This document shows, piece after piece, positions 50,382-58,927 of a stretch of DNA of 64,000 nt. The stretch covers positions 124,001 through 188,000 of the forward strand of contig NZ_JAJKFK010000007.1 of assembly GCF_021653975.1 (NCBI RefSeq), written 5' to 3'. Position numbers and translations under genes: made by a program. Origin of the DNA: Amycolatopsis sp. GM8. GTDB lineage: Bacteria; Actinomycetota; Actinomycetes; Mycobacteriales; Pseudonocardiaceae. Each line of letters starts with the position of its first letter. Position 1 is the stretch's first letter. Below the pieces are notes generated by a model, which saw only the letters and a program-made list of their open reading frames with translations, did no database searches and had not been told where the DNA came from.

Positions 50382-51821
50382 TCAGCGGCCGTAGGCTTCG
50401 AGCAGCCGCAGCCAAACCTCACTGACGGTCGGGAACGCCGGGACCGCGTGCCAGAGCCGGTCCAGCGGCACCTCCCCGACGATCGCGATCGTCGCCGCGT
50501 GCACCAGTTCCGCGACGTCCGGGCCGACGAGGGTGAAGCCGACGATCACCTTCCGGTCCTCGTCGACGATCATCCGGGCGTGGCCCTGGTAGCCCTCGGC
50601 CTGCAGGCTGGAACCCGCGGTCGCGGCCAGGTCGTAGTCGATGACGCGGATCCGGAGCCCGGCGGCCTCGGCATTGGCGGCGGTCAGGCCGACGGACGAG
50701 ACCTCCGGCTCGGTGAAGATCACCTGAGGCACCGCGCGCTCGTCGGCGGTCGCCGCGTGCCGGCCCCACGGGCCGTCCTCGACGGTTTCGCCCTTGGCGC
50801 GCGCCACGATCACATCGCCGGCGGCGCGAGCCTGGTACTTGCCCTGGTGGGTCAGCAGCACCCGGCGGTTCACATCCCCGGCGGCGTACAGCCACCCGTC
50901 ATCGAACAGCGCACCGTCCTCGCCGACGATCCGCATGGTGTCGTCGACCTTGAGCCAGGCACCCGGCTTGAGACCGATGTTGTCCAGGCCGATGTCCTGG
51001 GTGTTCGGCGTGCGACCGATCGCGACCAGCAGTTCGTCGGCCTCGATCTGCTCGCCGGTGGTGAGCGTGATGGACACGGTGCCGTCGTCGTTGCGCTTGA
51101 CGGATCCGGCCTCGGCGCCGATGCGCACCGAAACACCCTTGTCCTGCAACGACTCCGTGACTCGCTCACCGACGAACGGCTCCGCGAGGTGCAGCACGCC
51201 GTCGCGGGCGAGCATGGTCACCGACGACCCCAGTTCGCTGAACGCGGTCGCCATTTCCGAGGCGACCACGCCACCGCCGATGATGGCGAGGCGGCCGGGA
51301 ATCTCCTTCGCCGAAACCGTTTCCCGGCTGGTCCACGGCGCGGCCGCGCGCAGGCCCTCGATGTCCGGCACCAGCGCGCCACTACCGGTCGCGACGACCA
51401 CCGCGTGCCGTGCGGTCAGGGTCGTGGTGGTGCCGTCCGTGCCGGTCACCTCGACGACCCGGGCGGAGCTGATCCGGCCCTGGCCGCGGTACAGCGGAAT
51501 ACCCACCGATTCGAGCCAGGACACCTGCCCGTCGTCCTGCCAGTTCGAGGCAAAGGAATCGCGACGGCGAAGCACGGCCGCCACATCCAGCTCGCCGGTC
51601 ACCGCTTCGCGTGCGCCCGGCACCTGCCGGGCCGCGCGGAGCGCCGCGCCGCTGCGCAGCAACGCCTTGGTCGGCATGCACGCCCAGTAGGAGCACTCGC
51701 CCCCGACCAGTTCCCGCTCCACAATGGCGGCGGTGAGCCCGCCCTGGATGACCCGGTCGGCGAGGTTCTCCCCCACCGGGCCGGCGCCGATGACGATGAC
51801 GTCGTAAGTCGTGGTGTCCAT
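50382..51821 (-). CDS. pyridine nucleotide-disulfide oxidoreductase
   Basis: FAD-dependent class I disulfide reductase of 479 aa, of the lipoamide dehydrogenase/mercuric reductase-like family. FAD-binding GAGPVGEN (about residues 12-19), redox-active CSYWAC (about 44-49), the NAD(P)H-binding GGGVVASEMA and the C-terminal HAVPAFPTVSE with the His-Glu pair are visible. No metal-binding N-terminal domain and no second C-terminal cysteine pair are present, so mercuric reductase activity is unlikely. Preceded by 2 bp by a membrane protein gene. Confidence 0.92.
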   Translation of the reverse strand: MDTTTYDVIVIGAGPVGENLADRVIQGGLTAAIVERELVGGECSYWACMPTKALLRSGAALRAARQVPGAREAVTGELDVAAVLRRRDSFASNWQDDGQVSWLESVGIPLYRGQGRISSARVVEVTGTDGTTTTLTARHAVVVATGSGALVPDIEGLRAAAPWTSRETVSAKEIPGRLAIIGGGVVASEMATAFSELGSSVTMLARDGVLHLAEPFVGERVTESLQDKGVSVRIGAEAGSVKRNDDGTVSITLTTGEQIEADELLVAIGRTPNTQDIGLDNIGLKPGAWLKVDDTMRIVGEDGALFDDGWLYAAGDVNRRVLLTHQGKYQARAAGDVIVARAKGETVEDGPWGRHAATADERAVPQVIFTEPEVSSVGLTAANAEAAGLRIRVIDYDLAATAGSSLQAEGYQGHARMIVDEDRKVIVGFTLVGPDVAELVHAATIAIVGEVPLDRLWHAVPAFPTVSEVWLRLLEAYGR

Positions 51822-51823
51822 GG

Positions 51824-52381
51824 TCAGTTTCCCTTCGCGGCACGGCCGAGGCGGATTGCGGAAACGAGGAAGAAGATGCCACCGAGGACGGCGTAGCCGG
51901 CCACATTGGTCAGCGTCGGGTTCGCCGCGGAGGCACCGGCGATGAACGACCCACCGACCAGCACCGAGAGGCCGCCGCTGAGGATCATCGGCCACTGGCC
52001 ACCCATCTTGCGGCGGCCGATCGCGACGATCAGCTGCACCAGCCCGGCGACGATCGCCCAGGCACCCCACACGCGCAGCACACCCGGCACACCGGAAGCG
52101 CTGGTGATCGCCAGGCCGATCGCGGCCAGCAGGCTGATTCCGATGTTCACATACAGACCCCGAGCCGACCCTGTCGCACGAGACGACCGGGAGTCCACAA
52201 TGGCCGCCGCCACATCGAACAGCGGATAGATGATCACCAAGGTGATCCCGAGCGGGCCGAGGTCCGCCTTGGTCGTAAACAGCAAGGCCGCCCAGACGAT
52301 GGCGAACCCGAACCGCACGAAATACAGCCGGCGCAGCGCCGAGGCGATCCCTCCGGCGGCGGGTGAGTCAACGGTGGTCAC
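51824..52381 (-). CDS. six-helix membrane protein (DUF308/HdeD-like)
   Basis: Integral membrane protein of 185 aa with about six hydrophobic helices and short loops (for example GITLVIIYPLFDVAAAIVD and WAIVAGLVQLIVAIGRRKMG), in the style of DUF308/HdeD proteins. Function unknown. GTG at 52381 is chosen because AAAGGATCATC lies upstream. It is the first gene of a two-gene operon with the disulfide reductase and is divergent from the IclR gene; three GAACGTTC boxes lie between them. Confidence 0.8.
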   Translation of the reverse strand: MTTVDSPAAGGIASALRRLYFVRFGFAIVWAALLFTTKADLGPLGITLVIIYPLFDVAAAIVDSRSSRATGSARGLYVNIGISLLAAIGLAITSASGVPGVLRVWGAWAIVAGLVQLIVAIGRRKMGGQWPMILSGGLSVLVGGSFIAGASAANPTLTNVAGYAVLGGIFFLVSAIRLGRAAKGN

Positions 52382-52427
52382 GATGATCCTTTCGAAGTCA
52401 GTAGGGCTGGTGCGCGTCACTGAGACC

Positions 52428-52607
52428 GAACGTTCTATCTCAGCCGAGCATTCCCAGGCGGCTGAAATTTGTCAAAACAGAACGTTCTATCGGGGAAGAT
52501 GACCGCTCTGGGGCGCGGCGAACCCGAGGGACAGCGGTCCACTCACAACCAGACCCCTCGTGATCCAGCATGAGGCCTCGGCCGACCAGAGTCAAGACCG
52601 AACGTTC
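52428..52607. promoter_or_regulatory. three GAACGTTC boxes, likely IclR operators
   Basis: The palindrome GAACGTTC followed by TA(T/C)C occurs at 52428-52435, 52480-52487 and 52600-52607. The outer two share a longer context (GACCGAACGTTCTAYCTCA). They sit in the 316-bp gap between the divergent membrane-protein and IclR genes. No gene is visible in this gap. Confidence 0.75.
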
Positions 52608-52697
52608 TACCTCACTTTACTGCCCGATTTCGCCGGTAACCGCTACTCTCGACGGCACAAGATGCAGCATGTGCAACTAACAGAGAAGGGCCTGGTC

Positions 52698-53510
52698 ATG
52701 AGCGAGGACGGGCACATCCGCGCGCTCTGGATCCTCGAGACGCTCGCCGGGCTGCAGCAGCCGGCCGCCCTGAACACGATCGCCGAGCGCGCGGGCCTGC
52801 CCCGGACCAAGGCCTACCGCATGCTGCGGGACCTCCAGGAACACGGTTACGTCGACCACATCGGGCGCCGTGGCTACCGGATGGGCGGTCGCGCGGTCGC
52901 CCTGGGCTCGCTCGTGGGGCTGCGGCCGGCGATCCTGCACCGGGCGCGCCCGGTGCTCATCCGGCTCGCCTCCGACACGAGCGAGATCGCGAGCCTGCAT
53001 CTGCGCAGCGGAGCCCACCGGGTCATCGTGTTCAGCGCCGAGCCGCCTGGCATTGGCGTCCGCCCGATCGCGCACCTCGGCGAGCGCTCGCCGCTGACTT
53101 CGGGGTGCGCGGGCACGGCCATCCTCGCGTTCCTCCCCGCCCAGCAGGTCGACGACGTCCTCCTCGCACAGGTGAGCCCCACGGTGCGCACCGATCTACC
53201 CGAGCAGCTCGTCGAGATCCGCCGCCGGCGCTACGCCATTTCGCAGTCCGCCAACCACCCGGCGCTCAACGGCATCGCGGCACCGCTGCTCGACCCCGAT
53301 TCCGGCCACGCCCTGGCATCGGTCACCGTCGCGGGCCCTGCCGCTCGGCTTCCCGAGCCTGTTTTGCACCGCCTCGCGCCGCCACTGCTCGCCGCCTGCG
53401 CCGAACTCGCCCCCCGCCTCGCCGCCGTGCTCGGACCGAGCTCCTCGGTACGGCTCGACTCGCTCGACGTGACAGTCCAGGACGCGCTCGACACCCAGCA
53501 CGTCGAGTGA
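52698..53510 (+). CDS. IclR-family regulator
   Basis: IclR regulator of 270 aa. The N-terminal winged helix (NTIAERAGLPRTKAYRMLRD, about residues 32-51) and a C-terminal effector domain with LHLRSGAHRVIVFSAEPP and TSGCAGTAILAFLP are visible. ATG at 52698 follows GAAGGG. It probably binds the GAACGTTC boxes upstream and regulates itself and the divergent reductase operon; the downstream hydrolase pair may also belong to the regulon. Effector unknown, usually a small organic acid. Confidence 0.92.
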   Translation: MSEDGHIRALWILETLAGLQQPAALNTIAERAGLPRTKAYRMLRDLQEHGYVDHIGRRGYRMGGRAVALGSLVGLRPAILHRARPVLIRLASDTSEIASLHLRSGAHRVIVFSAEPPGIGVRPIAHLGERSPLTSGCAGTAILAFLPAQQVDDVLLAQVSPTVRTDLPEQLVEIRRRRYAISQSANHPALNGIAAPLLDPDSGHALASVTVAGPAARLPEPVLHRLAPPLLAACAELAPRLAAVLGPSSSVRLDSLDVTVQDALDTQHVE

Positions 53511-53671
53511 CGACCCGAGATATTCCCATTATCGGCCGTGATCAAGGCCATTCTCCGTTAGTTGCAGATTCTGCACCTTCGATGGCGAGGATCGCCGCGA
53601 CTGGGCACGATGATTCCCGCGGAGGCGCTGCGCCTACCGAACTGAATCATCAATAGAAAGACATCCGGATA

Positions 53672-54484
53672 ATGAAGAAAATCATTCCAGCAGTTACCCT
53701 GGGGCTGGCCGGAATCGTAGCGACGGCTGTTCTTTCGTCGCCGGTCAATGCCGAAACAAAAGCGGACGGTAATACGTCGGCGGCCCAGGCCGACAACAAG
53801 ATTCCCGAGGTCCACAATATTGTTCTGGTGCACGGCGCGCTCGCCGACGGCTCGGGCTGGCGGGGCGTTTTCGACCGCCTGACCGCGAAGGGCTACCACG
53901 TCAGCGTCGTCCAGGAACCCGAAACCAGCCTGGCAGACGATATCGCGGCAACACGTCGCATCATCGACCAGCAGGACGGGCCCGTCGTGCTCGTCGCCCA
54001 CAGCTACGGCGGCGAGGTTATCACCCAGGCCGGCGACGACCCCAAGGTGAAGGCTCTGGTCTATGTCGCGGCGGCGGTTCCCGACGTCGGCGAGAGCGTG
54101 AACAATCTCTTCGAGCATATCCCGTCGCCCACTCATGACATCAAACCCACCGCTGACGGGTGGCTCATGATCGACCCGCAGAAGTTCCACGCCGATTTCG
54201 CGGCCGACCTCCCCGCGCGGGAGGCCGATTTCATGGGCGCATCACAGGTTCTGGTCAACGCACAGGCTTTCGCGACGCCGGTGACGACGGCCGCCTGGAA
54301 GACCAAGCCGAGCTACGGCATCGTCGCCGGCAAGGACCTGATCGCAGGCACGGCCCTCGAGCGCTGGATGTACGCGCGGGCGAACCTGAAGGTCACCGAG
54401 ATCCCCGGGGCCAGCCACATGGTCTACGTCTCGCACCCGGACAAGGTCGCCTCGGTCATCGAGGACGCAGCCACCGGCCGCTAG
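53672..54484 (+). CDS. exported alpha/beta hydrolase (paralogue 2)
   Basis: Secreted hydrolase of 270 aa. A signal peptide (about residues 1-27) is followed by VLVHGALADGSGW, the HSYGGE nucleophile elbow (VAHSYGG) and the C-terminal PGASHMVYVS His motif. Same family as the product at 49513 and a tandem duplicate of 54740. It acts outside the cytoplasm on an unknown ester or amide. The ATG has AGAAAGA upstream, a weak ribosome site. Downstream of the IclR gene by 161 bp. Confidence 0.9.
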   Translation: MKKIIPAVTLGLAGIVATAVLSSPVNAETKADGNTSAAQADNKIPEVHNIVLVHGALADGSGWRGVFDRLTAKGYHVSVVQEPETSLADDIAATRRIIDQQDGPVVLVAHSYGGEVITQAGDDPKVKALVYVAAAVPDVGESVNNLFEHIPSPTHDIKPTADGWLMIDPQKFHADFAADLPAREADFMGASQVLVNAQAFATPVTTAAWKTKPSYGIVAGKDLIAGTALERWMYARANLKVTEIPGASHMVYVSHPDKVASVIEDAATGR

Positions 54485-54505
54485 AAAACCGCAGTTCGCC
54501 AACTC

Positions 54506-54536
54506 GGAGAGGTGTGCTGCCGCAGCACACCTCTCC
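54506..54536 (+). terminator. hairpin terminator after hydrolase 2
   Basis: GGAGAGGTGTGCTG (54506-54519) and CAGCACACCTCTCC (54523-54536) form a perfect 14-bp stem with a 3-nt loop, 22 bp after the stop codon. No U run follows, as is common in high-GC actinomycetes. The stem core AGGTGTGC is shared with the hairpin after hydrolase 3. Confidence 0.85.
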
Positions 54537-54739
54537 GGCGTTGGTACGGCGATCACGCGAGGGGCGCGAATATTCCGCCGAAGGCCATGACGATGGCCAT
54601 TCTTCGTTGGTTGCACATTCTGCATCTTCCGTTGGCTGGACCGGCGGACGCCAACCACGATGGTTCTCACGGAGGCGACACGAAGACTGGTCCCCCGTAA
54701 CTCCCAGCACTACTCAATGAGTAGAAAGAAATCCAGAAA

Positions 54740-55552
54740 ATGAAAAAGATCATCCCCGCGGTCACCCTCGGGCTGGCCGGAATCGTGACGACCGCTGTTC
54801 TGGCGACACCGGTAAATGCCGCGACCAAGGCCGACGACACCGCGGCGCCCGTTCAGGTCGACAACAAGACGCCCAAGGTCCACAACGTCGTCCTGGTGCA
54901 CGGCGCGTTCGCCGATGGCTCCGGCTGGCAGGGCGTTTTCGACCGCCTGACCGCGAAGGGCTACCACGTCAGCGTCGTCCAGGAACCCGAGACCAGCCTG
55001 GCCGACGACGTCGCGGCAACGCGGCGCGTCATCGCCCAGCAGGACGGCCCCACCGTGCTCGTCGGCCACAGCTACGGCGGTGCGGTCATCACCCAGGCCG
55101 GCAACGACCCCAAGGTGCAGTCTCTGGTCTACGTCGCGGCGCTCGCACCCGACGCCGGCGAGCCCCTCGGCGAACTTCTCCAGAAGATCCCCACCCCCAC
55201 CAATGACATCCAGCCTGCCGGTGACGGGTATCTCATGCTCAATCCGGAGAAGTTCCACGCCGATTTCGCGGCCGACCTCCCCGCGCGGCAGGCCGATTTC
55301 ATGGCCCAATCGCAGGTCGAAATCTCCGAGAGCATTCTCGGGGACACGGTGACGACGCCTGCCTGGAAGACCAAGCCGAGCTACGGCATCGTCCCCGGAG
55401 CCGACATGGTCGCCAGCCCGGACCTCGAGCGCTGGATGTACCAGCGCGCGCACTCGAAGATCACCGAGGTCCCCGGATCCAGCCACGTCGTCTACATCTC
55501 GCACGCCGACAAGGTCGCCTCTGTCATCGAGGACGCGGCCGCCGGCCGCTAG
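54740..55552 (+). CDS. exported alpha/beta hydrolase (paralogue 3)
   Basis: Secreted hydrolase of 270 aa, a tandem duplicate of the preceding gene: signal peptide, VLVHGAFADGSGW, GHSYGGA nucleophile and PGSSHVVYIS His motif. It differs from paralogue 2 mainly in the lid region (about residues 150-165) and around residues 195-205, which may alter substrate range. AGAAAGAAATCC precedes the ATG. Convergent with the propeller gene at 55611. Confidence 0.9.
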   Translation: MKKIIPAVTLGLAGIVTTAVLATPVNAATKADDTAAPVQVDNKTPKVHNVVLVHGAFADGSGWQGVFDRLTAKGYHVSVVQEPETSLADDVAATRRVIAQQDGPTVLVGHSYGGAVITQAGNDPKVQSLVYVAALAPDAGEPLGELLQKIPTPTNDIQPAGDGYLMLNPEKFHADFAADLPARQADFMAQSQVEISESILGDTVTTPAWKTKPSYGIVPGADMVASPDLERWMYQRAHSKITEVPGSSHVVYISHADKVASVIEDAAAGR

Positions 55553-55559
55553 TACCCCC

Positions 55560-55600
55560 AGAGGTGTGCGCCACCGCATTCCGCGGCGGCGCACACCTCT
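55560..55600. terminator. hairpin between hydrolase 3 and propeller gene
   Basis: AGAGGTGTGCGCC (55560-55572) pairs perfectly with GGCGCACACCTCT (55588-55600) around a 15-nt loop. It lies between convergent genes (stops at 55552 and 55611) and can act for both. The arms resemble the hairpin at 54506, as expected from the tandem duplication. Confidence 0.85.
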
Positions 55601-55610
55601 TCGGCGTTGG

Positions 55611-56612
55611 TCAGCGCCTCCGGATTTTCGCGAGCATCAGGGTCGGGTCGTTCCCGGCCAGGTTGGCGCCGTTGGTCACATAGACCCGATCCCCTCGAAC
55701 GGCGACGCCCGTGGTCCCCTGCAGGCCGTCCTCGGCGTCCAGCAGGGTCTCGTGGGTGCCGTCCGGGGCCACCCGCACGAGCTTGCTGGCCTGGTTGATC
55801 GCGGCGAGGATCTCGGTGTCCCGGCCGGTGAAGTCGAAGTCGTCGATGCCCTCCAGCCCGGTTGCCCGGACCTCGGCGCGGCCGGAGCCGCCGTCCCCGG
55901 TCATCGGGATGCGGACGATGGTGCCGTGGTCGGAGTTGCTCGCCCACACCGCACCGTCGTGGATTTTCATGCCGTTGGCGCCGAAGAAGCCACTGGGCGC
56001 CAGGGCCGGGTCCGCCGACCACACCGCGGCCTCGCCGCCGCGCAGCGGGGCCTGCCAGATGCGCCCGCCGGTGGAGTCGGTGACCATGAAGCGGTCCCGC
56101 TCACCGTCGATGACCAGTGCGTTCGGGAAGGCGTCGGCAGGCAGCGGCACCACGAGCCGGGGCTGACCGGAGGGGCGAAGCTGCCAGATCCCGGTCAGCC
56201 CGCCCTGCCCGGAGGAGTAGAGAAAGTAAACGGCGCCGCTGTCCGTCCGGGCGACGCCGGTGACCACGGGCATCCCGACGGCCGGGGTGGTGCCACCGCC
56301 GCCTGGCGGTAGCGGCATGGTGGCGAGTACCTGGACAGCCCCGTCCGGCAGGACCCGCACCACCTGGCGGGCGGGGATCATGCCGATGACCACGCCGCCG
56401 CCGGGCTCCAGGGCCATACTCTCGGCGACCTGGCCGGCCGCCCGGTCGAAATGGACGAGGACGCGCACATCGCCCAGGCGGGTGCTGGCAGCGTGGCCGG
56501 GCCGGGCCGGGGCCGCGAAGGCCTCCGGGGCCGCTGGGGCCACGGCGAGCAAAGCGGCGAGGCCGAGCGTGGCGGCTCGCCGCCGCAGCCCGGTGGTTCG
56601 GTGGGGGGACAT
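55611..56612 (-). CDS. exported SMP-30/NHL-type beta-propeller protein
   Basis: Secreted protein of 333 aa. Signal peptide (about residues 8-33, ending FAA) is followed by a six-bladed propeller of the SMP-30/gluconolactonase/NHL type, with FPNALVIDGERDRFMVTDST, ANGMKIHDGAVWASNSDHG and GVAVRGDRVYVTNG blades. The Asn-Ala and Asn-Gly positions fit the metal-binding residues of SMP-30 lactonases. Substrate unknown. Monocistronic between a convergent hydrolase and the XRE/MmyB gene upstream on the same strand. Confidence 0.8.
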   Translation of the reverse strand: MSPHRTTGLRRRAATLGLAALLAVAPAAPEAFAAPARPGHAASTRLGDVRVLVHFDRAAGQVAESMALEPGGGVVIGMIPARQVVRVLPDGAVQVLATMPLPPGGGGTTPAVGMPVVTGVARTDSGAVYFLYSSGQGGLTGIWQLRPSGQPRLVVPLPADAFPNALVIDGERDRFMVTDSTGGRIWQAPLRGGEAAVWSADPALAPSGFFGANGMKIHDGAVWASNSDHGTIVRIPMTGDGGSGRAEVRATGLEGIDDFDFTGRDTEILAAINQASKLVRVAPDGTHETLLDAEDGLQGTTGVAVRGDRVYVTNGANLAGNDPTLMLAKIRRR

Positions 56613-56701
56613 GGTCTTCCCTTCGGTCGTGCGGGACGGGGCCAGGGCAGGACGGAGCGCCCGGCGGCCCGCACGGGGTCGTCGGCGCCGAAGGTGCCTG
56701 G

Positions 56702-57592
56702 CTAATTCGGGAGGGGTCGATCCGTCCGCGCTTCGCCGCGCGGGCCGGTCCCAGCCGGGGGGAAACGTTCCTCGCCGAGCACGGCCAGCAGCTCCAGCTG
56801 CGAGACCGCGACGCTGCCCGGCGCGGGTGAGTACACGATCAGGCGCTGGTCGGCCCGGGCCGTCGCCAGGACGTCGAAGTCCAGCTCGATGAGCCCGACC
56901 GCCGGATGCAGGATGCGCTTGCGGTCGCTGCGACGGACCGCGACGTCGTGCTGGGCCCAGAGCTCGGCGAACTCCGCGCTCCGCGCGCGCAACGCCCCGA
57001 CGAGCTTGCCCGCCACGGGATCAGCCGGACGGGCCGCGAGGGCCGCCCGCAGATCGTCCACCTGCGCACGGCTTTCGTGCTCGTGATCCTCGGCGCGATA
57101 ACGCGCGCGCAGCTCCGAGCCGGTGAACCATCGGTAGGTGCAGCTGCGGGCGAGGCCGCGGAACTGGGTCTGCTCCCCCAGCAGCGCATCCGCCATCGGG
57201 TTCTGGGCGAGCACGATGTTCAGGTCGGAGGCGATCAGGGCGGGCAGCCCCGGCAGCCCGCCCAGCAGCCGGAGGAGACCACGGCTGACGTGCTCGTCAC
57301 CACCGACGCGAGGCGGCGCGTGATGACCGGCGAGGCGGAAGAGATGGTCGCGTTCGTCGATCGTCAGCCGCAGCGCACGGGCCAGCGCGGTGAGCATCGT
57401 GACCGACGGCCGCGGGCCGCGTCCCTGCTCGAGCCTGGCGTAGTAGTCCGGTGACATGCCCGCGAGCTGGGAGACCTCGAAACGCCGAAGCCCCGGCGTC
57501 CTACGCCGTCCCCCGACCGGAACACCGACGTCCGCGGGCTGGAGCCGCGCACGCCGGCGCCGGAGGAAGTCGGCAAGGTCGTTTCGTTCCAC
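56702..57592 (-). CDS. XRE-family regulator with MmyB-like ligand domain (second)
   Basis: A 296-aa regulator with the XRE HTH (LRRFEVSQLAGMSPDYYARL, about residues 34-53), EQGRGPRPS, and the MmyB-like ligand-binding domain (about 95-265) with LNIVLAQNPMADALLG. Same architecture as the product at 40839. GTG start at 57592; no strong ribosome site. It lies between the propeller gene (89 bp downstream) and the D-amino-acid dehydrogenase gene upstream, all on the minus strand, so its target may be the propeller gene. Ligand unknown. Confidence 0.92.
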   Translation of the reverse strand: MERNDLADFLRRRRARLQPADVGVPVGGRRRTPGLRRFEVSQLAGMSPDYYARLEQGRGPRPSVTMLTALARALRLTIDERDHLFRLAGHHAPPRVGGDEHVSRGLLRLLGGLPGLPALIASDLNIVLAQNPMADALLGEQTQFRGLARSCTYRWFTGSELRARYRAEDHEHESRAQVDDLRAALAARPADPVAGKLVGALRARSAEFAELWAQHDVAVRRSDRKRILHPAVGLIELDFDVLATARADQRLIVYSPAPGSVAVSQLELLAVLGEERFPPAGTGPRGEARTDRPLPN

Positions 57593-57658
57593 ACGCCCAG
57601 CATGATCCTCGCGCGGCGGGACAACCAGGACTCGTCGATACCACCTTCGTCGCGGCCG

Positions 57659-58927
57659 TCAGCCGGTGCGCAGCGGGTCGAAGGGAGCGAGTTCCGGCAC
57701 CGCGACCCCGCTCATGATTTGCCGGGCCAGGAGTTTGCCGGTGACCGCGCCGAAGGTCACTCCCCACATGCCGTGCCCGCCCGCGACGTGGACGCCTTCG
57801 ACCTTCGTCGCGCCGATCAGGGGCAGGCCGTCCGGGGTCAGCGGCCGGGCACCAACCCACGGGTCCCGCACATCGGCCCAATCGGCGCCGTCGATGAGCG
57901 GGTGGATGGAGCGCAGAACAGTATCGAGGCGGCCGCGGTCGAACGGCGCGTCCCGGTCGGCGATCTCCATCGTCCCCGCGACACGAGCGCGATTCCCGTA
58001 CGGCGTCAGGGCAACCCGGGCGCCGGGAAGGTAAACGGGCGCGTTGATCGGTTCGGCGAGTGGGACGCTGCACGAGTAGCCGCGCCCGGCCTGGACCGGG
58101 ACCCGCACACCGAGCCGGCGGGCCAGTTCCGGCAGCCACGCGCCGGTCGCCAGCACGACGGCATCGGCGCGGTACGGCGAGCCGGTCCAGGTGTCGGCCT
58201 GCAAGCCACCGGGACCGAACCCGACCGAACGCACCTGCGCGCCCTCGACGATCTCGCCGCCCCGCTTGGTCACGGACTCGGCGAGCGCGTCGAGCAACTG
58301 TCCCGGTGCGACGAACCGCTGGCCTTCCAGATGCAGGATCTGCTTGATACGGCTGGAAAACGGCGGCTCGTGCCCGGTGGTGTACCGGTACCGCACGGGC
58401 TGCCCCGCCGCGCGGGCGGTGGTCAGCTCGTGTTCGAGACCGGCCGGGTCCTCACCGGCGGCGAACCCGATCCGGAATGTTCCTTTGTGGACTTCCGCCG
58501 CGACACCGCCGCTGACCAGCTCGTCGAACGCCGGGATGCTCGCCAGGCCCAGCGGCGCCAGCGCGGCCATCCCCCGCCGCCAGCGCGATCCGGTCGAGTT
58601 CCGGGTAAAGCCGGCCAGAAACGCCAGCGTCGCCGCAGAAACCCGGCCGCTGACGGTGACCGGCGACCCCGGGGTCAGCAGGCTGCGGACACCTTCGCGC
58701 AGCAGCGCGGGTTCCGGCAGGGGCGCCGACATCGCCGGCGTGATGTAGCCGGCGTTGCCCCACGATGCGCCCGCGCCGACGCCCGAGCGGTCGAGCACGG
58801 TCACGTCGGCGCCGTGCTCCTGCAGGAACCACGCGCACGAGAGCCCGACGACGCCGGCTCCGACGACCACCACCTGCCGGGGCGCGGAAAGCTTGGTCAA
58901 TCTCGACTCCTCGAACGAAGGGCTCAT
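57659..58927 (-). CDS. D-amino-acid dehydrogenase/oxidase-like flavoenzyme
   Basis: FAD-dependent DAO-family enzyme of 422 aa. The N-terminal FAD-binding GAGVVGLS (about residues 23-30), the GASWGNAGYI segment typical of DadA, and the C-terminal RPLTPDGLPLIG and AGGHGMWGVT motifs are present. It oxidatively deaminates D-amino acids or small secondary amines. Starts in a 4-bp overlap with the MFS gene (ATGA) and is the last gene of an operon with CocE-like hydrolases, which fits use of the released amino acid. Confidence 0.9.
   Translation of the reverse strand: MSPSFEESRLTKLSAPRQVVVVGAGVVGLSCAWFLQEHGADVTVLDRSGVGAGASWGNAGYITPAMSAPLPEPALLREGVRSLLTPGSPVTVSGRVSAATLAFLAGFTRNSTGSRWRRGMAALAPLGLASIPAFDELVSGGVAAEVHKGTFRIGFAAGEDPAGLEHELTTARAAGQPVRYRYTTGHEPPFSSRIKQILHLEGQRFVAPGQLLDALAESVTKRGGEIVEGAQVRSVGFGPGGLQADTWTGSPYRADAVVLATGAWLPELARRLGVRVPVQAGRGYSCSVPLAEPINAPVYLPGARVALTPYGNRARVAGTMEIADRDAPFDRGRLDTVLRSIHPLIDGADWADVRDPWVGARPLTPDGLPLIGATKVEGVHVAGGHGMWGVTFGAVTGKLLARQIMSGVAVPELAPFDPLRTG

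Larger units (their letters stand above)
53545..55552 (+). repeat. tandem duplication of a hydrolase unit
   Basis: Unit 1 (about 53545-54484) and unit 2 (about 54590-55552) each comprise a leader region plus a 270-aa hydrolase gene. The leaders share motifs such as GGCCATTCT, TTGCA-ATTCTGCA and TAGAAAGA before the ATG, and the coding parts are nearly identical in long stretches (for example TAKGYHVSVVQEPETSLADD in both). Each unit ends in a hairpin. The duplication is old enough for clear divergence in the leaders. Confidence 0.75.

Noticed and set aside
50382..51821. Mercuric reductase (merA)
   Set aside because: No HMA domain, no C-terminal vicinal cysteines and no mer genes nearby.
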